This document shows positions 50,390 to 60,084 of a stretch of DNA of 64,000 nt, piece after piece. Numbering within the stretch: position 1 is the first letter of the stretch; each line of letters opens with the position of its first letter. The DNA comes from Actinoplanes aureus (GTDB lineage Bacteria > Actinomycetota > Actinomycetes > Mycobacteriales > Micromonosporaceae): contig NZ_JADQTO010000023.1 in assembly GCF_015704865.1 (NCBI RefSeq), forward strand, positions 112,553-176,552. The letters are read 5' to 3'. Made by a program: the position numbers and the translations under genes. Below the pieces are notes generated by a model. That model ran no database searches. It had not been told where the DNA came from and saw only the letters and a list, made by a program, of their open reading frames with translations.

Positions 50390-50892
50390 GCGGCGGTGGC
50401 CCAGCCGAAGGGCCGGCCGGGCTGGGTGACGCGGCCCGCCCCGGATCCGGCGAGTTCACCGCCACGGTGATCGTCAAGGCGCCGGCGTCGAAGGTCTTCG
50501 CCGCGTTCATGGACTGGGAGAAGCAGTCCGAGTGGATCCCGTTCACCCGGGTGCGCGTGGTCGAGGGCGACGGCGGTGAGGGCAGCCTGGTGGAGGCGGT
50601 CACCGCGATCGGCCCGGCGGTGCTCCGCGACGAGTTGCGGGTGGTCAAGGTCAACGCGCCGTACGAGGTGCGCGTCGTGCACTGCGGAAAGGTGCTGCGC
50701 GGCCCCGGCTCGATGCGGTGCACCGCGATGTCCGGCGACCGTACGCAGGTCGTACTGCACGAGTGGTTCCACCTCCCGGCCGGCGCGGTCGGGAAGATCG
50801 CCTGGCCGGTGCTCTGGCCCGGCTCCAAGCTCGGCTTCACCGGGGCGCTGAGAAAGTTCGGCCGCCTGGTCGAGCAGGGGCGGCTGCCATGA
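50386..50892 (+). CDS. SRPBCC-family protein
   Basis: 168 residues of the START-like ligand-binding fold: FTATVIVKAPASKVFAAFMD with WEKQSEWIPFTRVRVVEGDG, typical of the polyketide-cyclase/SRPBCC subgroup. Gly-rich first 20 residues. Ligand unknown. It overlaps both neighbours by four bases, so it is translated together with the DivIVA-like protein and Tag. Confidence 0.8.
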   Translation: MSGGGPAEGPAGLGDAARPGSGEFTATVIVKAPASKVFAAFMDWEKQSEWIPFTRVRVVEGDGGEGSLVEAVTAIGPAVLRDELRVVKVNAPYEVRVVHCGKVLRGPGSMRCTAMSGDRTQVVLHEWFHLPAGAVGKIAWPVLWPGSKLGFTGALRKFGRLVEQGRLP

Positions 50893-51482
50893 CCGACGAC
50901 GGTCTGGTGATCGGCGAGGACGGTAAGGCCCGCTGCTTCTGGGGTGGCTCCTCGCCGGACTACGCGCTCTACCACGACACCGAGTGGGGCCGGCCGGTCC
51001 GCGGCGACGACGCGCTCTTCGAGCGGCTCACCCTGGAGGCGTTCCAGTCCGGGCTGGCGTGGATCACGATCCTGCGCAAGCGGCCGGCGTTCCGGGCCGC
51101 CTTCGACGACTTCTCGATCGCCAAGGTGGCGGCGTACACGGAGGCCGACGCGGCCCGGCTGATGGCCGACGCCGGGATCGTCCGCAACCGGATGAAGGTG
51201 GACGCCGCGCTGCACAACGCGAAGGTCGCCGCCGAGTTGGAGGGCGGCCTCTCCGCGCTGCTCTGGTCGTTCGCCCCGCCGGCCCGCCCGCGGCCGCGTA
51301 CCCGGGCCGGCGTACCGGCTGTCACGGCCGAATCCACCGCACTCGCCAAGGCGCTGAAGAAGCGCGGTTTCAAGTTCGTCGGACCCACCACGGCGTACGC
51401 GTTGATGCAGGCCACCGGCATGGTGGACGACCATCTCGCGGACTGTTGGGTCCCACCGGTCACGGCTGCCGGCCACGCGTGA
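50889..51482 (+). CDS. tag: DNA-3-methyladenine glycosylase I
   Basis: Base-excision repair enzyme removing 3-methyladenine from alkylated DNA. 197 residues. The zinc-binding signature is complete: Cys16 (ARCFWGG) and His29 (YALYHDTEWG) at the N-terminus with His and Cys in MVDDHLADCWV at the C-terminus. The catalytic Glu50 is in LTLEAFQSGLAWITILRKR. It starts inside the SRPBCC stop (ATGA). Confidence 0.94.
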   Translation: MTDDGLVIGEDGKARCFWGGSSPDYALYHDTEWGRPVRGDDALFERLTLEAFQSGLAWITILRKRPAFRAAFDDFSIAKVAAYTEADAARLMADAGIVRNRMKVDAALHNAKVAAELEGGLSALLWSFAPPARPRPRTRAGVPAVTAESTALAKALKKRGFKFVGPTTAYALMQATGMVDDHLADCWVPPVTAAGHA

Positions 51483-51486
51483 TGAG

Positions 51487-52011
51487 ATGGGACGCATGGC
51501 GCAGTGGTCGGTGATCATTCCGGACGAGCAGTGGGCGACCGAGCGGTTGTTCCAGCACGATGTCGTGACGGTGGCGGGCGGCCCGGCGGAGGCGACCGCC
51601 GGCGACGACGTGATCGTGGTCGCCGAGGAGAACGTCGTGGCGCTGGCCCGGGTGGAGAAGGCCACCCCCGGTGAACTGGTGCTGGGCTACCAGCGGCGGG
51701 CGTTCGACGAGCCGGTCCCGGCCGAGGGCCTGACCGGCGGAGCGGTCGACGCGGGCACCTTCCGCCGGCTGGCCGAGCGGCTCGGCGCCTCGTCAGACCC
51801 GAAGCCCTGGCTGGTCAGCGTGGCGATGCCGATCGAGGCGAGCAGCCCGGCGGAGGCGGTGCGCCAGTTCTGGTCGCACGTCCAGGAGCTGGGCCCGGCC
51901 GAACTGCCGGCGTACGTCTGGCCCTCCGGCGACGAACTGGCGATGCAGGCCTTCGTCCTGGGCACCGAAAAGAACCAGGACCCCGAAGAAGAAGACGACG
52001 AGACCGAGTAG
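51487..52011 (+). CDS. Conserved hypothetical protein
   Basis: 174 residues, acidic, no membrane segment. I do not recognise the family. The middle has a beta-rich stretch (DVVTVAGGPAEATAGDDVIV, then VAEENVVALARVEKAT) that loosely recalls EVE/PUA-like small-molecule or RNA-binding domains, and the tail is Glu/Asp-rich. It follows tag by four bases, so it belongs to the DivIVA-SRPBCC-tag operon. Start ATG 51487 or 51496. Confidence 0.7.
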   Translation: MGRMAQWSVIIPDEQWATERLFQHDVVTVAGGPAEATAGDDVIVVAEENVVALARVEKATPGELVLGYQRRAFDEPVPAEGLTGGAVDAGTFRRLAERLGASSDPKPWLVSVAMPIEASSPAEAVRQFWSHVQELGPAELPAYVWPSGDELAMQAFVLGTEKNQDPEEEDDETE

Positions 52012-52043
52012 CTGAAAGGCGTGCCTTGCGGCACACCTTTCAG
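52012..52043. terminator. Terminator between convergent operons
   Basis: CTGAAAGG and GTGCC pair with GGCAC and CCTTTCAG (one C-A mismatch between the two stems) around a TTGC loop, directly after the stop codon. The A and T residues of the stem make it usable in both directions. Confidence 0.85.
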
Positions 52044-52082
52044 CGGGTTGACGCTCGGCCCGAGCCGAGGCGCCAAGGCGCC

Positions 52083-52916
52083 TCAACGTCCTTCGTAAAC
52101 CGGCCTCTGCTTGTTCAGGAAGGCCGAAACCGCCGCCTTGTGGTCCGCGGTGGCACCGCAGATCGCCTGGGCCTGTGCCTCCGCTGCGAGGGCGTCGGAG
52201 AGCGTGCCGGCGTCGCCGATGGAGAGCTCCCGCTTGATCGCGCCGTAGGCGACCGTGGGCCCGGCGGCGAGCCGCGCGGCCAGCTCCTGCGCGGCCGGCA
52301 GCACCTGCTCGTCGTCCTCCATCAGACGGGAGAGCATCCCGATCCGGTACGCCTCCTCGGCCTTCACCGGCTGGGCGAGCAGCAGCAGCTCGACCGCGCG
52401 GGCGTGCCCGACGATCCGCGGCAGCGACCACGAGATACCGCTGTCCCCGGCCAGTCCGACGTTCGCGAACGCCATCAGGAACTTGGTCGACGGCCCGCCG
52501 ATCCGGAAGTCGGCGAGCAGCGAGAGCGACGCGCCCGCACCGGCGGCCATGCCCCGCACCGCGGCGACGACCGGCTTCGGCATGCTGGCCAGCCGCTGCG
52601 CGATCGGGTTGTAGTGCACCTGAACCGTGTTCAGGTCGGTGGCGCCCGACTCCAGCAGCGTGGCGTGCTCACGCAGGTCCTGGCCGCCGCTGAAGGCGCC
52701 CCCGGCGCCGGCGAGCACGATGGCCCGGCAGGACCGGTCGCTCTCCAGCTGGGCGAGGGTGTCCCGCAGCGCCTCCTTGAGGTCGACGGTGAAGGAGTTC
52801 ATCGCCTCGGGGCGGTTCAGGGTGAGGGTGACGACGGCGTCAGTGCGGTCGACGAGCAGGGAGTCCGCCTTTAGTCCGATCGTGGGTGGCGGGTGGGGAG
52901 GTTGGATGGCGGTCAT
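52083..52916 (-). CDS. Enoyl-CoA hydratase/isomerase (PaaG-like)
   Basis: 277-residue crotonase-fold protein. The oxyanion-hole motifs are present: IVLAGAGGAFSGGQDLREH and VVAAVRGMAAGAGASLSLLADFR. It starts in an ATGA overlap with the upstream PaaX-type regulator gene, which suggests phenylacetate or another aromatic/fatty acyl-CoA as the pathway, for example a PaaG-like isomerase. No other paa gene is near, so the substrate stays open. Confidence 0.87.
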   Translation of the reverse strand: MTAIQPPHPPPTIGLKADSLLVDRTDAVVTLTLNRPEAMNSFTVDLKEALRDTLAQLESDRSCRAIVLAGAGGAFSGGQDLREHATLLESGATDLNTVQVHYNPIAQRLASMPKPVVAAVRGMAAGAGASLSLLADFRIGGPSTKFLMAFANVGLAGDSGISWSLPRIVGHARAVELLLLAQPVKAEEAYRIGMLSRLMEDDEQVLPAAQELAARLAAGPTVAYGAIKRELSIGDAGTLSDALAAEAQAQAICGATADHKAAVSAFLNKQRPVYEGR

Positions 52917-53728
52917 GTGTCTGAGAATCCCACACGTCCACCACGACTGGCCGACTGCAGGCAACGTTCCACGTAGCGGTCGGCGGCCGGGCGCAGCCGG
53001 GTGGCGTGCTTGTCGAAGAAGCCGGCCGCGCGTACGCCCGGCCAGCCCGGGGGCAGCAGCGCGGGCGGCAACTGCGGGTCCTGGAAGAGGAACGATCGCC
53101 AGGCGTGCACCAGCTGGAACCGGGCGGCGTACGCCTCCTCGTCGGTACTGCGCGAGGTGACCGCCTTGACCACGGGCCGTAGTGACGTCACGAAGTCCTC
53201 GTACGACTGCCCGAGTCGGCCGAGGTCCCAGGCCCGTCCGACGATCTCGGTGGAGCCGGAGGCGCCCGCGGTGTGACTGGCGCTGAACCGGTCGTACCCG
53301 ATCTCGGCCTCGGCCAGGATCGCCTCCACCTCGTCGGAGGCGCGCGGGGCGACCCACACCTGCTCGCTGAGCGGGCCGTAGCCGAGGAAGGCGAGCCGGG
53401 CGGCGTCGCGCCGGGCCAGCGGGCCGTTCAGAAGGATCATGTCGAACCGGCCGTCCCAGCTGCCGCCGCGACCGGTTCGGTACACCCGGCTCGCCGCGTC
53501 GTCGAGTCGGCGCGCGGCTTTCGGGGTGAGTAGATAGCCGGGTCCGGAGGCTAGTCGCAGCGGGTGCAGCCATCCCTGGCGCACCATCCGCGACACCGCG
53601 GTGCGCACCGCCGGAGCCGCGATGTCCAGCGGCGCCAGCAGCCTGACCAGGGCTGCGACCGGTGCTCGCGACCCGCGGGCACGCAGATAGTCGCCGTACA
53701 GGTCGAAGAGTGCGGACCGCGCCTGCAT
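52913..53728 (-). CDS. PaaX-family transcriptional repressor
   Basis: 271 residues: an N-terminal winged HTH (SALFDLYGDYLRARGSRAPV, then IAAPAVRTAVSRMVRQGWLH), the central PaaX domain (FDMILLNGPLARRDAARLAF) and a C-terminal helical domain (FQLVHAWRSFLFQDPQLPPA, then LLPPGWPG). PaaX proteins repress aromatic acid catabolism and release DNA on binding phenylacetyl-CoA. It leads an operon with the enoyl-CoA hydratase. A 9-bp inverted repeat flanks its promoter region. Confidence 0.9.
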   Translation of the reverse strand: MQARSALFDLYGDYLRARGSRAPVAALVRLLAPLDIAAPAVRTAVSRMVRQGWLHPLRLASGPGYLLTPKAARRLDDAASRVYRTGRGGSWDGRFDMILLNGPLARRDAARLAFLGYGPLSEQVWVAPRASDEVEAILAEAEIGYDRFSASHTAGASGSTEIVGRAWDLGRLGQSYEDFVTSLRPVVKAVTSRSTDEEAYAARFQLVHAWRSFLFQDPQLPPALLPPGWPGVRAAGFFDKHATRLRPAADRYVERCLQSASRGGRVGFSDT

Positions 53729-53738
53729 GACCGCACAT

Positions 53739-53777
53739 TGTGACAGCCTGAAAGGCGATATGCTAGATGCTGTCACA
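53739..53777 (-). promoter_or_regulatory. Inverted-repeat operator upstream of paaX
   Basis: TGTGACAGC (53739-53747) and GCTGTCACA (53769-53777) form perfect 9-bp arms with a 21-base spacer holding -10-like sequences (TAGCAT, TATCGC on the minus strand). E. coli PaaX sites also have inverted arms separated by a long spacer. Autorepression is inferred. Confidence 0.68.
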
Positions 53778-54002
53778 TCCGCCCGGGCTGGGTTTGGGTT
53801 CGCCGGTGTTCATCAGGGAAAATGTTTGATCGGCACGGTGGGCCGCAACGCGTGAACACGTGAAACGGCCTGTACGGCCGCCGGTCGGAAACGAGCAACA
53901 CGTCGCGTGGGGCTGAGCACGTGACGTGCTTGCTGTGCATTCCAGGAGCAAGTGGCTGTGGGGCAACCCACCGACCCTGACGTAGGTCTGAGGGGAGACA
54001 AG

Positions 54003-54170
54003 ATGGCGGCGATGAAGCCGCGGACGGGCGACGGTCCGCTGGAGGTCACCAAAGAGGGTCGTGGCATCGTCATGCGCGTCCCGCTGGAGGGTGGTGGCCG
54101 TCTCGTCGTTGAGATGACTCCGGACGAGGCCAACGCGCTGGGTGACGCGTTGAAGTCCATCGCCGGCTGA
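54003..54170 (+). CDS. DUF3117 protein
   Basis: 55 residues, one compact domain conserved across actinobacteria (MAAMKPRTGDGPLEVTKEGR, then VPLEGGGRLVVEMTPDEANA). The function is unknown. ATG 54003 follows AGGGGAG. It matches Rv1211 in position relative to tag and the pepA-htrA region. A 14-bp terminator follows 11 bases after its stop. Confidence 0.9.
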   Translation: MAAMKPRTGDGPLEVTKEGRGIVMRVPLEGGGRLVVEMTPDEANALGDALKSIAG

Positions 54171-54181
54171 CGTTTCACGCT

Positions 54182-54217
54182 AGCCCGCCGGTACGGTACC
54201 GCCCGTACCGGCGGGCT
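54182..54217. terminator. Strong terminator after DUF3117
   Basis: Perfect 14-bp stem AGCCCGCCGGTACG / CGTACCGGCGGGCT with an 8-base loop, followed by TTTCC. Confidence 0.9.
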
Positions 54218-54247
54218 TTCCACGTCTTACGGAAAGGTCATCCTCCC

Positions 54248-55642
<1,395 letters not shown>

Positions 55643-55663
<21 letters not shown>

Positions 55664-56344
55664 CAGACCCGCGCCGGACGGGATGACGGCGGGGATCCAG
55701 TCCTCGGACTCGCGGATCGCCTTGACCGTCTCCCGGATGGTCAGGGTGTCCACGTCCCGGGCGGACGGGTCGCTGATCCGTCCGTTCGCGTGCGCGCCGT
55801 TCACGATCAGCACCCCGCCCGGGCGCAGCAGCCGCAGGGCCGCCTCGGTGCACGCGGCGAACTCGGTGGTGTCCGCGTCCACGAAGATCAGGTCGTAGGC
55901 GCCGTCGGCGAGCCGGGGCAGCACGTCCAGCGCCCGGCCGCTGATGATCCGGGTACGCGACGAGGCGAACCCGGCCTCCAGGAACACCCGCCGGGCGATC
56001 CGCTGGTGCTCGTGCTCGACGTCGATGGTGGTGAGCACCCCGTCCGGGCGCATTCCCCGCAGCAGCCAGACGCCGCTCACACCCGTACCGGTGCCGATCT
56101 CGACCACGGCCTTGGCGTTCCCCGCGGCGGCCAGCAGGCGCAGCACGGAGCCCGCGCCGGGCGAGACGCAGGGCAGGCCGAGCTCGTGCGCCAGGGAACG
56201 CGCGGTCTGCTGGACCGGGTCCTCGATGGCATAGGTCTCGGCGAACGGGGTGGACTGCGGCGCCGGCTGACCGAATGAACGCGCTGGACCGATGATGACG
56301 ACCTCCGGACGAAGGGGCGATGGCCGCGGTTCAACCACGCACAT
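55643..56344 (-). CDS. O-methyltransferase (Rv1220c-like)
   Basis: 233 residues of the SAM-dependent O-methyltransferase family 3 (catechol/caffeoyl-CoA type). YAIEDPVQQTARSLAHELGL is the family lead-in, VVEIGTGTGVSGVWLLRGM binds SAM, YDLIFVDADTTEF carries the metal ligand and GGVLIVNGAHANGRI the later Asn. ATG 56344 is chosen because TACTCT ends 8 bases upstream (leaderless). From memory Rv1220c holds the same place before sigE-rseA-htrA; here htrA follows directly without those regulators. Confidence 0.84.
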
Positions 56345-56515
56345 CGGATAAGAGAGTAGAGCGATGCTCACCGGTGATGCACCGCGCCGTCGATGCATAA
56401 ACAGCGCACCGGGGCCGGTGGGGCCCCGGCCGGGATCGGTGGGAAAGTGAGAACCGGTGAATCCGTGTCATCCTGGATGCGCGGAGCCGGGCGACTGATG
56501 AGTGGAGGCACCGAC

Positions 56516-57787
56516 GTGACCGACGGCTGGAATTGGCGCCGGCCACCGACGCCGTCTGCCCCGGGCGCGCCCGGAGCCGGGTCGCAGCCGTCCACCGGTT
56601 CGCCGTGGTGGTCCGACGCGACCGCCGACCCCTGGCGCGATCCGTATGCTCCTTCGGCCGTGGTGCTGCCGCCTCCGCCGCCCACCGGCGGGCCGGCCCT
56701 GGACCCGGTCGCCGACCCGGACGCGCCCCGCCGCTCGCTCACTCCCATCCTGCTGATCTGCCTGGTCACAGCCCTGCTGGCCGGCGGGCTCGGCGGCACG
56801 CTCGGGTACGTCTTCGCGGTCCGCGGCGGTCTCGCGCCGGGCAACGGCACCCAGATCGGTGGCGGCAACCAGCGGGTCCCGGAGTCCGCGCAGCGTGCTC
56901 CCGAGTCGCTGGCCGGGGTGGCCGAGTCGGTGCTGCCGAGCGTCGTGACGGTACGGGTCACCGGGGCGATCGGATCGGGTTTCGTGGTCTCCACCGACGG
57001 CCACGTGATCACCAACGACCACGTGATCGAGGACGCCGACGACACGCTCGCGGTCTCGTTCCGGGACGGTTCCACCGCGCCGGCCCGGGTCGTCGGCCGG
57101 GACCCGGAGTCCGACATCGCCGTGATCAAAGTCGCAAAGAGCGGGCTGACCCCGGTGGATCTGGGCGACTCGGACGCGATCGCGGTCGGTGACCCGGTGC
57201 TCGCGTTCGGTTCGCCGCTGGCGCTGGTGAACACGGTGACCCAGGGCATCGTGAGTGCCCTGGACCGGACCATCGAGGCCGGCGACCCGGGCGGCACCAC
57301 CCGCTACTACGCGGCCATCCAGACCGACGCCGCGGTCAACCAGGGCAACTCCGGCGGTCCGCTGGTGAACGCGAGCGGCCAGGTGATCGGGGTGAACTCG
57401 GTGATCCGCTCGGTGGGTGGCGCCGACACCGAGGCCGGCAACATCGGTCTCGCCTTCGCCATCCCGATGAACCAGGCCAAGCGGGTCGCGCAGGACATCA
57501 TCGACACCGGCAAGGCCCGGCGCACGGTGATCGGCGCCGAGGTGGTCACCGGCGAGACCGCCGGTGGCGCCCGGTTGCGCGCGGTGGAGCCGGCCGGCCC
57601 GGCCGCCACCGCCGGGCTGAAGAGCGGCGATGTGATCACCAAGCTGGACGGGCGCGTCGTCGAGGAGGGCACCGACCTGATCGCCCTGGTCCGCAAGCAC
57701 GCGCCCGGCTCGGTGGTGGCGGTCGAATACCGGCGCGGCACCAAGGCCGCCTCGGCCTCGGTGACTCTCGCCGCCGACACCAACTGA
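56516..57787 (+). CDS. htrA: HtrA-like membrane serine protease with PDZ domain
   Basis: Envelope quality-control protease. 423 residues from GTG 56516 (GGAGG at 56504-56508): a Pro/Gly-rich cytoplasmic N-terminus (1-75), one membrane helix (76-101), a trypsin-like domain with the triad His169 (HVITNDHVI), Asp200 (ESDIAVIKV) and Ser279 (AVNQGNSGGPLVNA), and a C-terminal PDZ domain (about 330-415, LKSGDVITKLDGRVV). ATG 56498 is an alternative start. tatB follows after 35 bases. Confidence 0.93.
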   Translation: MTDGWNWRRPPTPSAPGAPGAGSQPSTGSPWWSDATADPWRDPYAPSAVVLPPPPPTGGPALDPVADPDAPRRSLTPILLICLVTALLAGGLGGTLGYVFAVRGGLAPGNGTQIGGGNQRVPESAQRAPESLAGVAESVLPSVVTVRVTGAIGSGFVVSTDGHVITNDHVIEDADDTLAVSFRDGSTAPARVVGRDPESDIAVIKVAKSGLTPVDLGDSDAIAVGDPVLAFGSPLALVNTVTQGIVSALDRTIEAGDPGGTTRYYAAIQTDAAVNQGNSGGPLVNASGQVIGVNSVIRSVGGADTEAGNIGLAFAIPMNQAKRVAQDIIDTGKARRTVIGAEVVTGETAGGARLRAVEPAGPAATAGLKSGDVITKLDGRVVEEGTDLIALVRKHAPGSVVAVEYRRGTKAASASVTLAADTN

Positions 57788-57822
57788 CGTAGTCTTGGCG
57801 CCGGACGCCTGGGAGGCCGTAC

Positions 57823-58239
57823 GTGTTCGAGAATCTGAACTGGTGGGAGATCGGCGCACTGCTCATGCTTGCGCTGTTGATCTTCGGCGAGCGCCTGCCC
57901 AAGGTGATCGGCGACGGCCTGCGGATGGTGCGCAACCTGCGCAACATGGCGCAGAACGCGACCAGCGACCTGAGCCGTGAGCTCGGCACCGACATCCGGC
58001 TCGAGGACCTGCATCCCAAGGCCTTCATCCGCAAGCACGTGCTCAGCGAGGACGACGAGGCGGCGATCCGCAAGCCGCTGCAGAGCCTCTTCGACGACGT
58101 GAAGCAGGACCTCAACGGGGTGAAATCGGAGCTCTCCGACGTCGCGGCCGCCGCCGACTTCAAGAACGGCTCGAAAACGGCCGCTGCGCCGGTCGAGAGC
58201 CCTCGTCCGGCGCAGCGTTACGACCTCGACGCTACGTAA
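57823..58239 (+). CDS. tatB: Sec-independent translocase subunit TatB
   Basis: Twin-arginine translocation receptor component. 138 residues: an N-terminal membrane helix (ENLNWWEIGALLMLALLIFG), the hinge ERLPKVIGDGLRMVRNLRN and a long amphipathic helix, typical of TatB. GTG 57823 has GGGAGG upstream. The htrA-tatB order is conserved in actinobacteria. Confidence 0.93.
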   Translation: MFENLNWWEIGALLMLALLIFGERLPKVIGDGLRMVRNLRNMAQNATSDLSRELGTDIRLEDLHPKAFIRKHVLSEDDEAAIRKPLQSLFDDVKQDLNGVKSELSDVAAAADFKNGSKTAAAPVESPRPAQRYDLDAT

Positions 58240-58260
58240 TTGGCTCCGCTTCGCTCCGCG

Positions 58261-58360
58261 GCGATTGCCTTGTAACCGGTGAGGAGCCAGGCGATTTCCT
58301 GCCACCCGCAAACCCCGCGGGCGTCAGAAAATCACTTGGCTCCTCACCGGCGGCAATCGC
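58261..58360. repeat. Roughly 100-base imperfect palindrome between tatB and mrp
   Basis: GCGATTGCC (58261-58269) and CCGGTGAGGAGCCA (58276-58289) pair with TGGCTCCTCACCGG (58337-58350) and GGCAATCGC (58352-58360). The inner part pairs less perfectly and closes with CCCGC / GCGGG. The left arm has a 6-base interruption against 1 base on the right. It fills the gap between two convergent genes. Its size exceeds a simple terminator and suits an extragenic palindromic repeat or a MITE-like insertion. Confidence 0.75.
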
Positions 58361-58364
58361 GGGC

Positions 58365-59516
58365 TTAGCCGCGCTTGGCGTTGACCATCAGGCCCAGCGG
58401 CTTGCCGACCAGCGACTCGCGGCGGATGGCCAGCTTGTCGGCGACCGCGTCGAGCGCCTTCGCGGCCGGCGCCTCCGGATCGGCGAGCACGATCGGGGTG
58501 CCGCCGTCACCGGCCTCGCGGACCCGGGTGTCCAGCGGGATCTGACCGAGCAGCGGCACCCGCGCTCCGACGGTCTTGGTCAGCGACTCGGCCACGGTCG
58601 CGCCGCCGCCGGCGCCGAAGACCTCCATCCGGGAGCCGTCCGGCAGCTCCAGCCAGGACATGTTCTCCACCACACCGACCAGGCGCTGGTGCGTCTGCAT
58701 CGAGATCGCGCCGGCCCGCTCGGCCACCTCGGCGGCGGCCATCTGCGGGGTGGTGACCACCAGGATCTCCGCGTTCGGCAACAGCTGCGCGAGGGAGATG
58801 GCCACGTCACCGGTGCCGGGCGGCAGGTCGAGCAGCAGCACGTCCAGGTCGCCCCAGTAGACGTCGGCGAGGAACTGCTGAAGCGCGCGGTGCAGCATCG
58901 GGCCACGCCAGACCACGGCCGCGTTCCCGGCGGTGAACATGCCGATCGAGATCACCTTCACGCCGTGCGACTGCGGCGGCATGATCATTTCCTCGACCCG
59001 GGTGGGCCGGCCCTCGACGCCGAGCATCCGCGGCACCGAGTGGCCATAGATGTCCGCGTCGACGACGCCGACCGACAGGCCACGCTTGGCGAGCGCCGCG
59101 GCGAGGTTCACGGTGACGCTGGACTTGCCGACGCCGCCCTTGCCGCTGGCCACCGCGTACACCCTGGTCCGGGAACCCGGCTGAGCGAACGGGATGATCG
59201 GCTCCGCGCTCTCGCCGCCTCCCCGCAGGGTGGTTTGCAGCGCCTTGCGCTGCTCCTCGGTCATCACCCCGAAGTTGATCTCGACCCGGTCGATGCCGGG
59301 AATCTTCGTCACGGCGGCGGTGATGTCGTTGTTCAGCTTGTCCCGCAGCGGGCAGCCGGACACGGTCAGCAGCAGATCGACCTTGACCAGGCCGTCGCTG
59401 ACGGTGAAGCCGGCGACCATGCCGAGGTCGGTGATCGGACGGCGGATCTCGGGGTCGTCGACGGTCGCCAGAGCGGCCTGGATCGCGTCCTCGAGCGTCG
59501 ATGCAGGAGCGGACAT
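58365..59516 (-). CDS. mrp: Mrp/ApbC-family Fe-S cluster carrier ATPase
   Basis: P-loop ATPase that carries and inserts iron-sulfur clusters. 383 residues: an N-terminal MIP18/DUF59 domain (LEDAIQAALATVDDPEIRRP, then LTVSGCPLRDKLNNDI) and a Mrp domain with the deviant Walker A VASGKGGVGKSSVTVNLA. The CxxC pair that binds the cluster in many Mrp proteins is absent (NMSWLELPDGSRMEVFGAGG), as I recall for other actinobacterial members. ATG 59516 is used. It is convergent with tatB. Confidence 0.91.
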   Translation of the reverse strand: MSAPASTLEDAIQAALATVDDPEIRRPITDLGMVAGFTVSDGLVKVDLLLTVSGCPLRDKLNNDITAAVTKIPGIDRVEINFGVMTEEQRKALQTTLRGGGESAEPIIPFAQPGSRTRVYAVASGKGGVGKSSVTVNLAAALAKRGLSVGVVDADIYGHSVPRMLGVEGRPTRVEEMIMPPQSHGVKVISIGMFTAGNAAVVWRGPMLHRALQQFLADVYWGDLDVLLLDLPPGTGDVAISLAQLLPNAEILVVTTPQMAAAEVAERAGAISMQTHQRLVGVVENMSWLELPDGSRMEVFGAGGGATVAESLTKTVGARVPLLGQIPLDTRVREAGDGGTPIVLADPEAPAAKALDAVADKLAIRRESLVGKPLGLMVNAKRG

Positions 59517-59577
59517 GCAGCCCATGCTACGTCGAGGTCAGGGTTGCTCTTCCTCCCGGTAAGGCTTGTTCACAAGC

Positions 59578-60084
59578 TCACTCCGTGCGGGCCCGCTTCT
59601 CCCGCCGCAGTGCCGCCTCGTCCAGTTCGCCGGCCACCCGGTTCAGCTCGGAACGAAGGAAGTCCCTGGTGGCGACCTCGCCCAGCGCGATCCGCAGAGA
59701 GGCGATCTCCCGGGTCAGGTACTCCGTGTCCGCCTTCTGCATCGCCGCGCGGCGGCGATCCTCCTCCATCGTCAGACGGTCGCGGTCGGCCTGCCGGTTC
59801 TGCGCCAGCAGGATCAGCGGCGCGGCGTACGACGCCTGCAACGACAGGATCAGCGTGAGGAAGGTGAAGGTGTACGGGTCGAAGCGGAGGCGCTCCGGAG
59901 CCAGCGTGTTCCACGCGAACCAAGCGGCGATCACCACCGTCATGTAGACGATGAACTTCGCCGTACCCATGTACCGGGCGATGCTCTCCGACCAGCGGCC
60001 GAAAGCCTCCGGATCGAACCTCGGCAGTTGCATCCGGCCCGGGTCGCGCGGCTGGTCCAGGCGGTCCCGGCGGTTCTCGGTCAC
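59578..60084 (-). CDS. DUF1003 membrane protein
   Basis: 168 residues with the two-helix DUF1003 core (FIVYMTVVIAAWFAWNTLAP, then YTFTFLTLILSLQASYAAPL with LILLAQNRQADRD) and a charged coiled-coil C-terminus. The function is unknown. GTG 60084 overlaps the stop of the MgtE-N/CBS gene and has GAGGAGG upstream. From memory the same pair is Rv1231c-Rv1232c. Confidence 0.87.
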   Translation of the reverse strand: MTENRRDRLDQPRDPGRMQLPRFDPEAFGRWSESIARYMGTAKFIVYMTVVIAAWFAWNTLAPERLRFDPYTFTFLTLILSLQASYAAPLILLAQNRQADRDRLTMEEDRRRAAMQKADTEYLTREIASLRIALGEVATRDFLRSELNRVAGELDEAALRREKRARTE

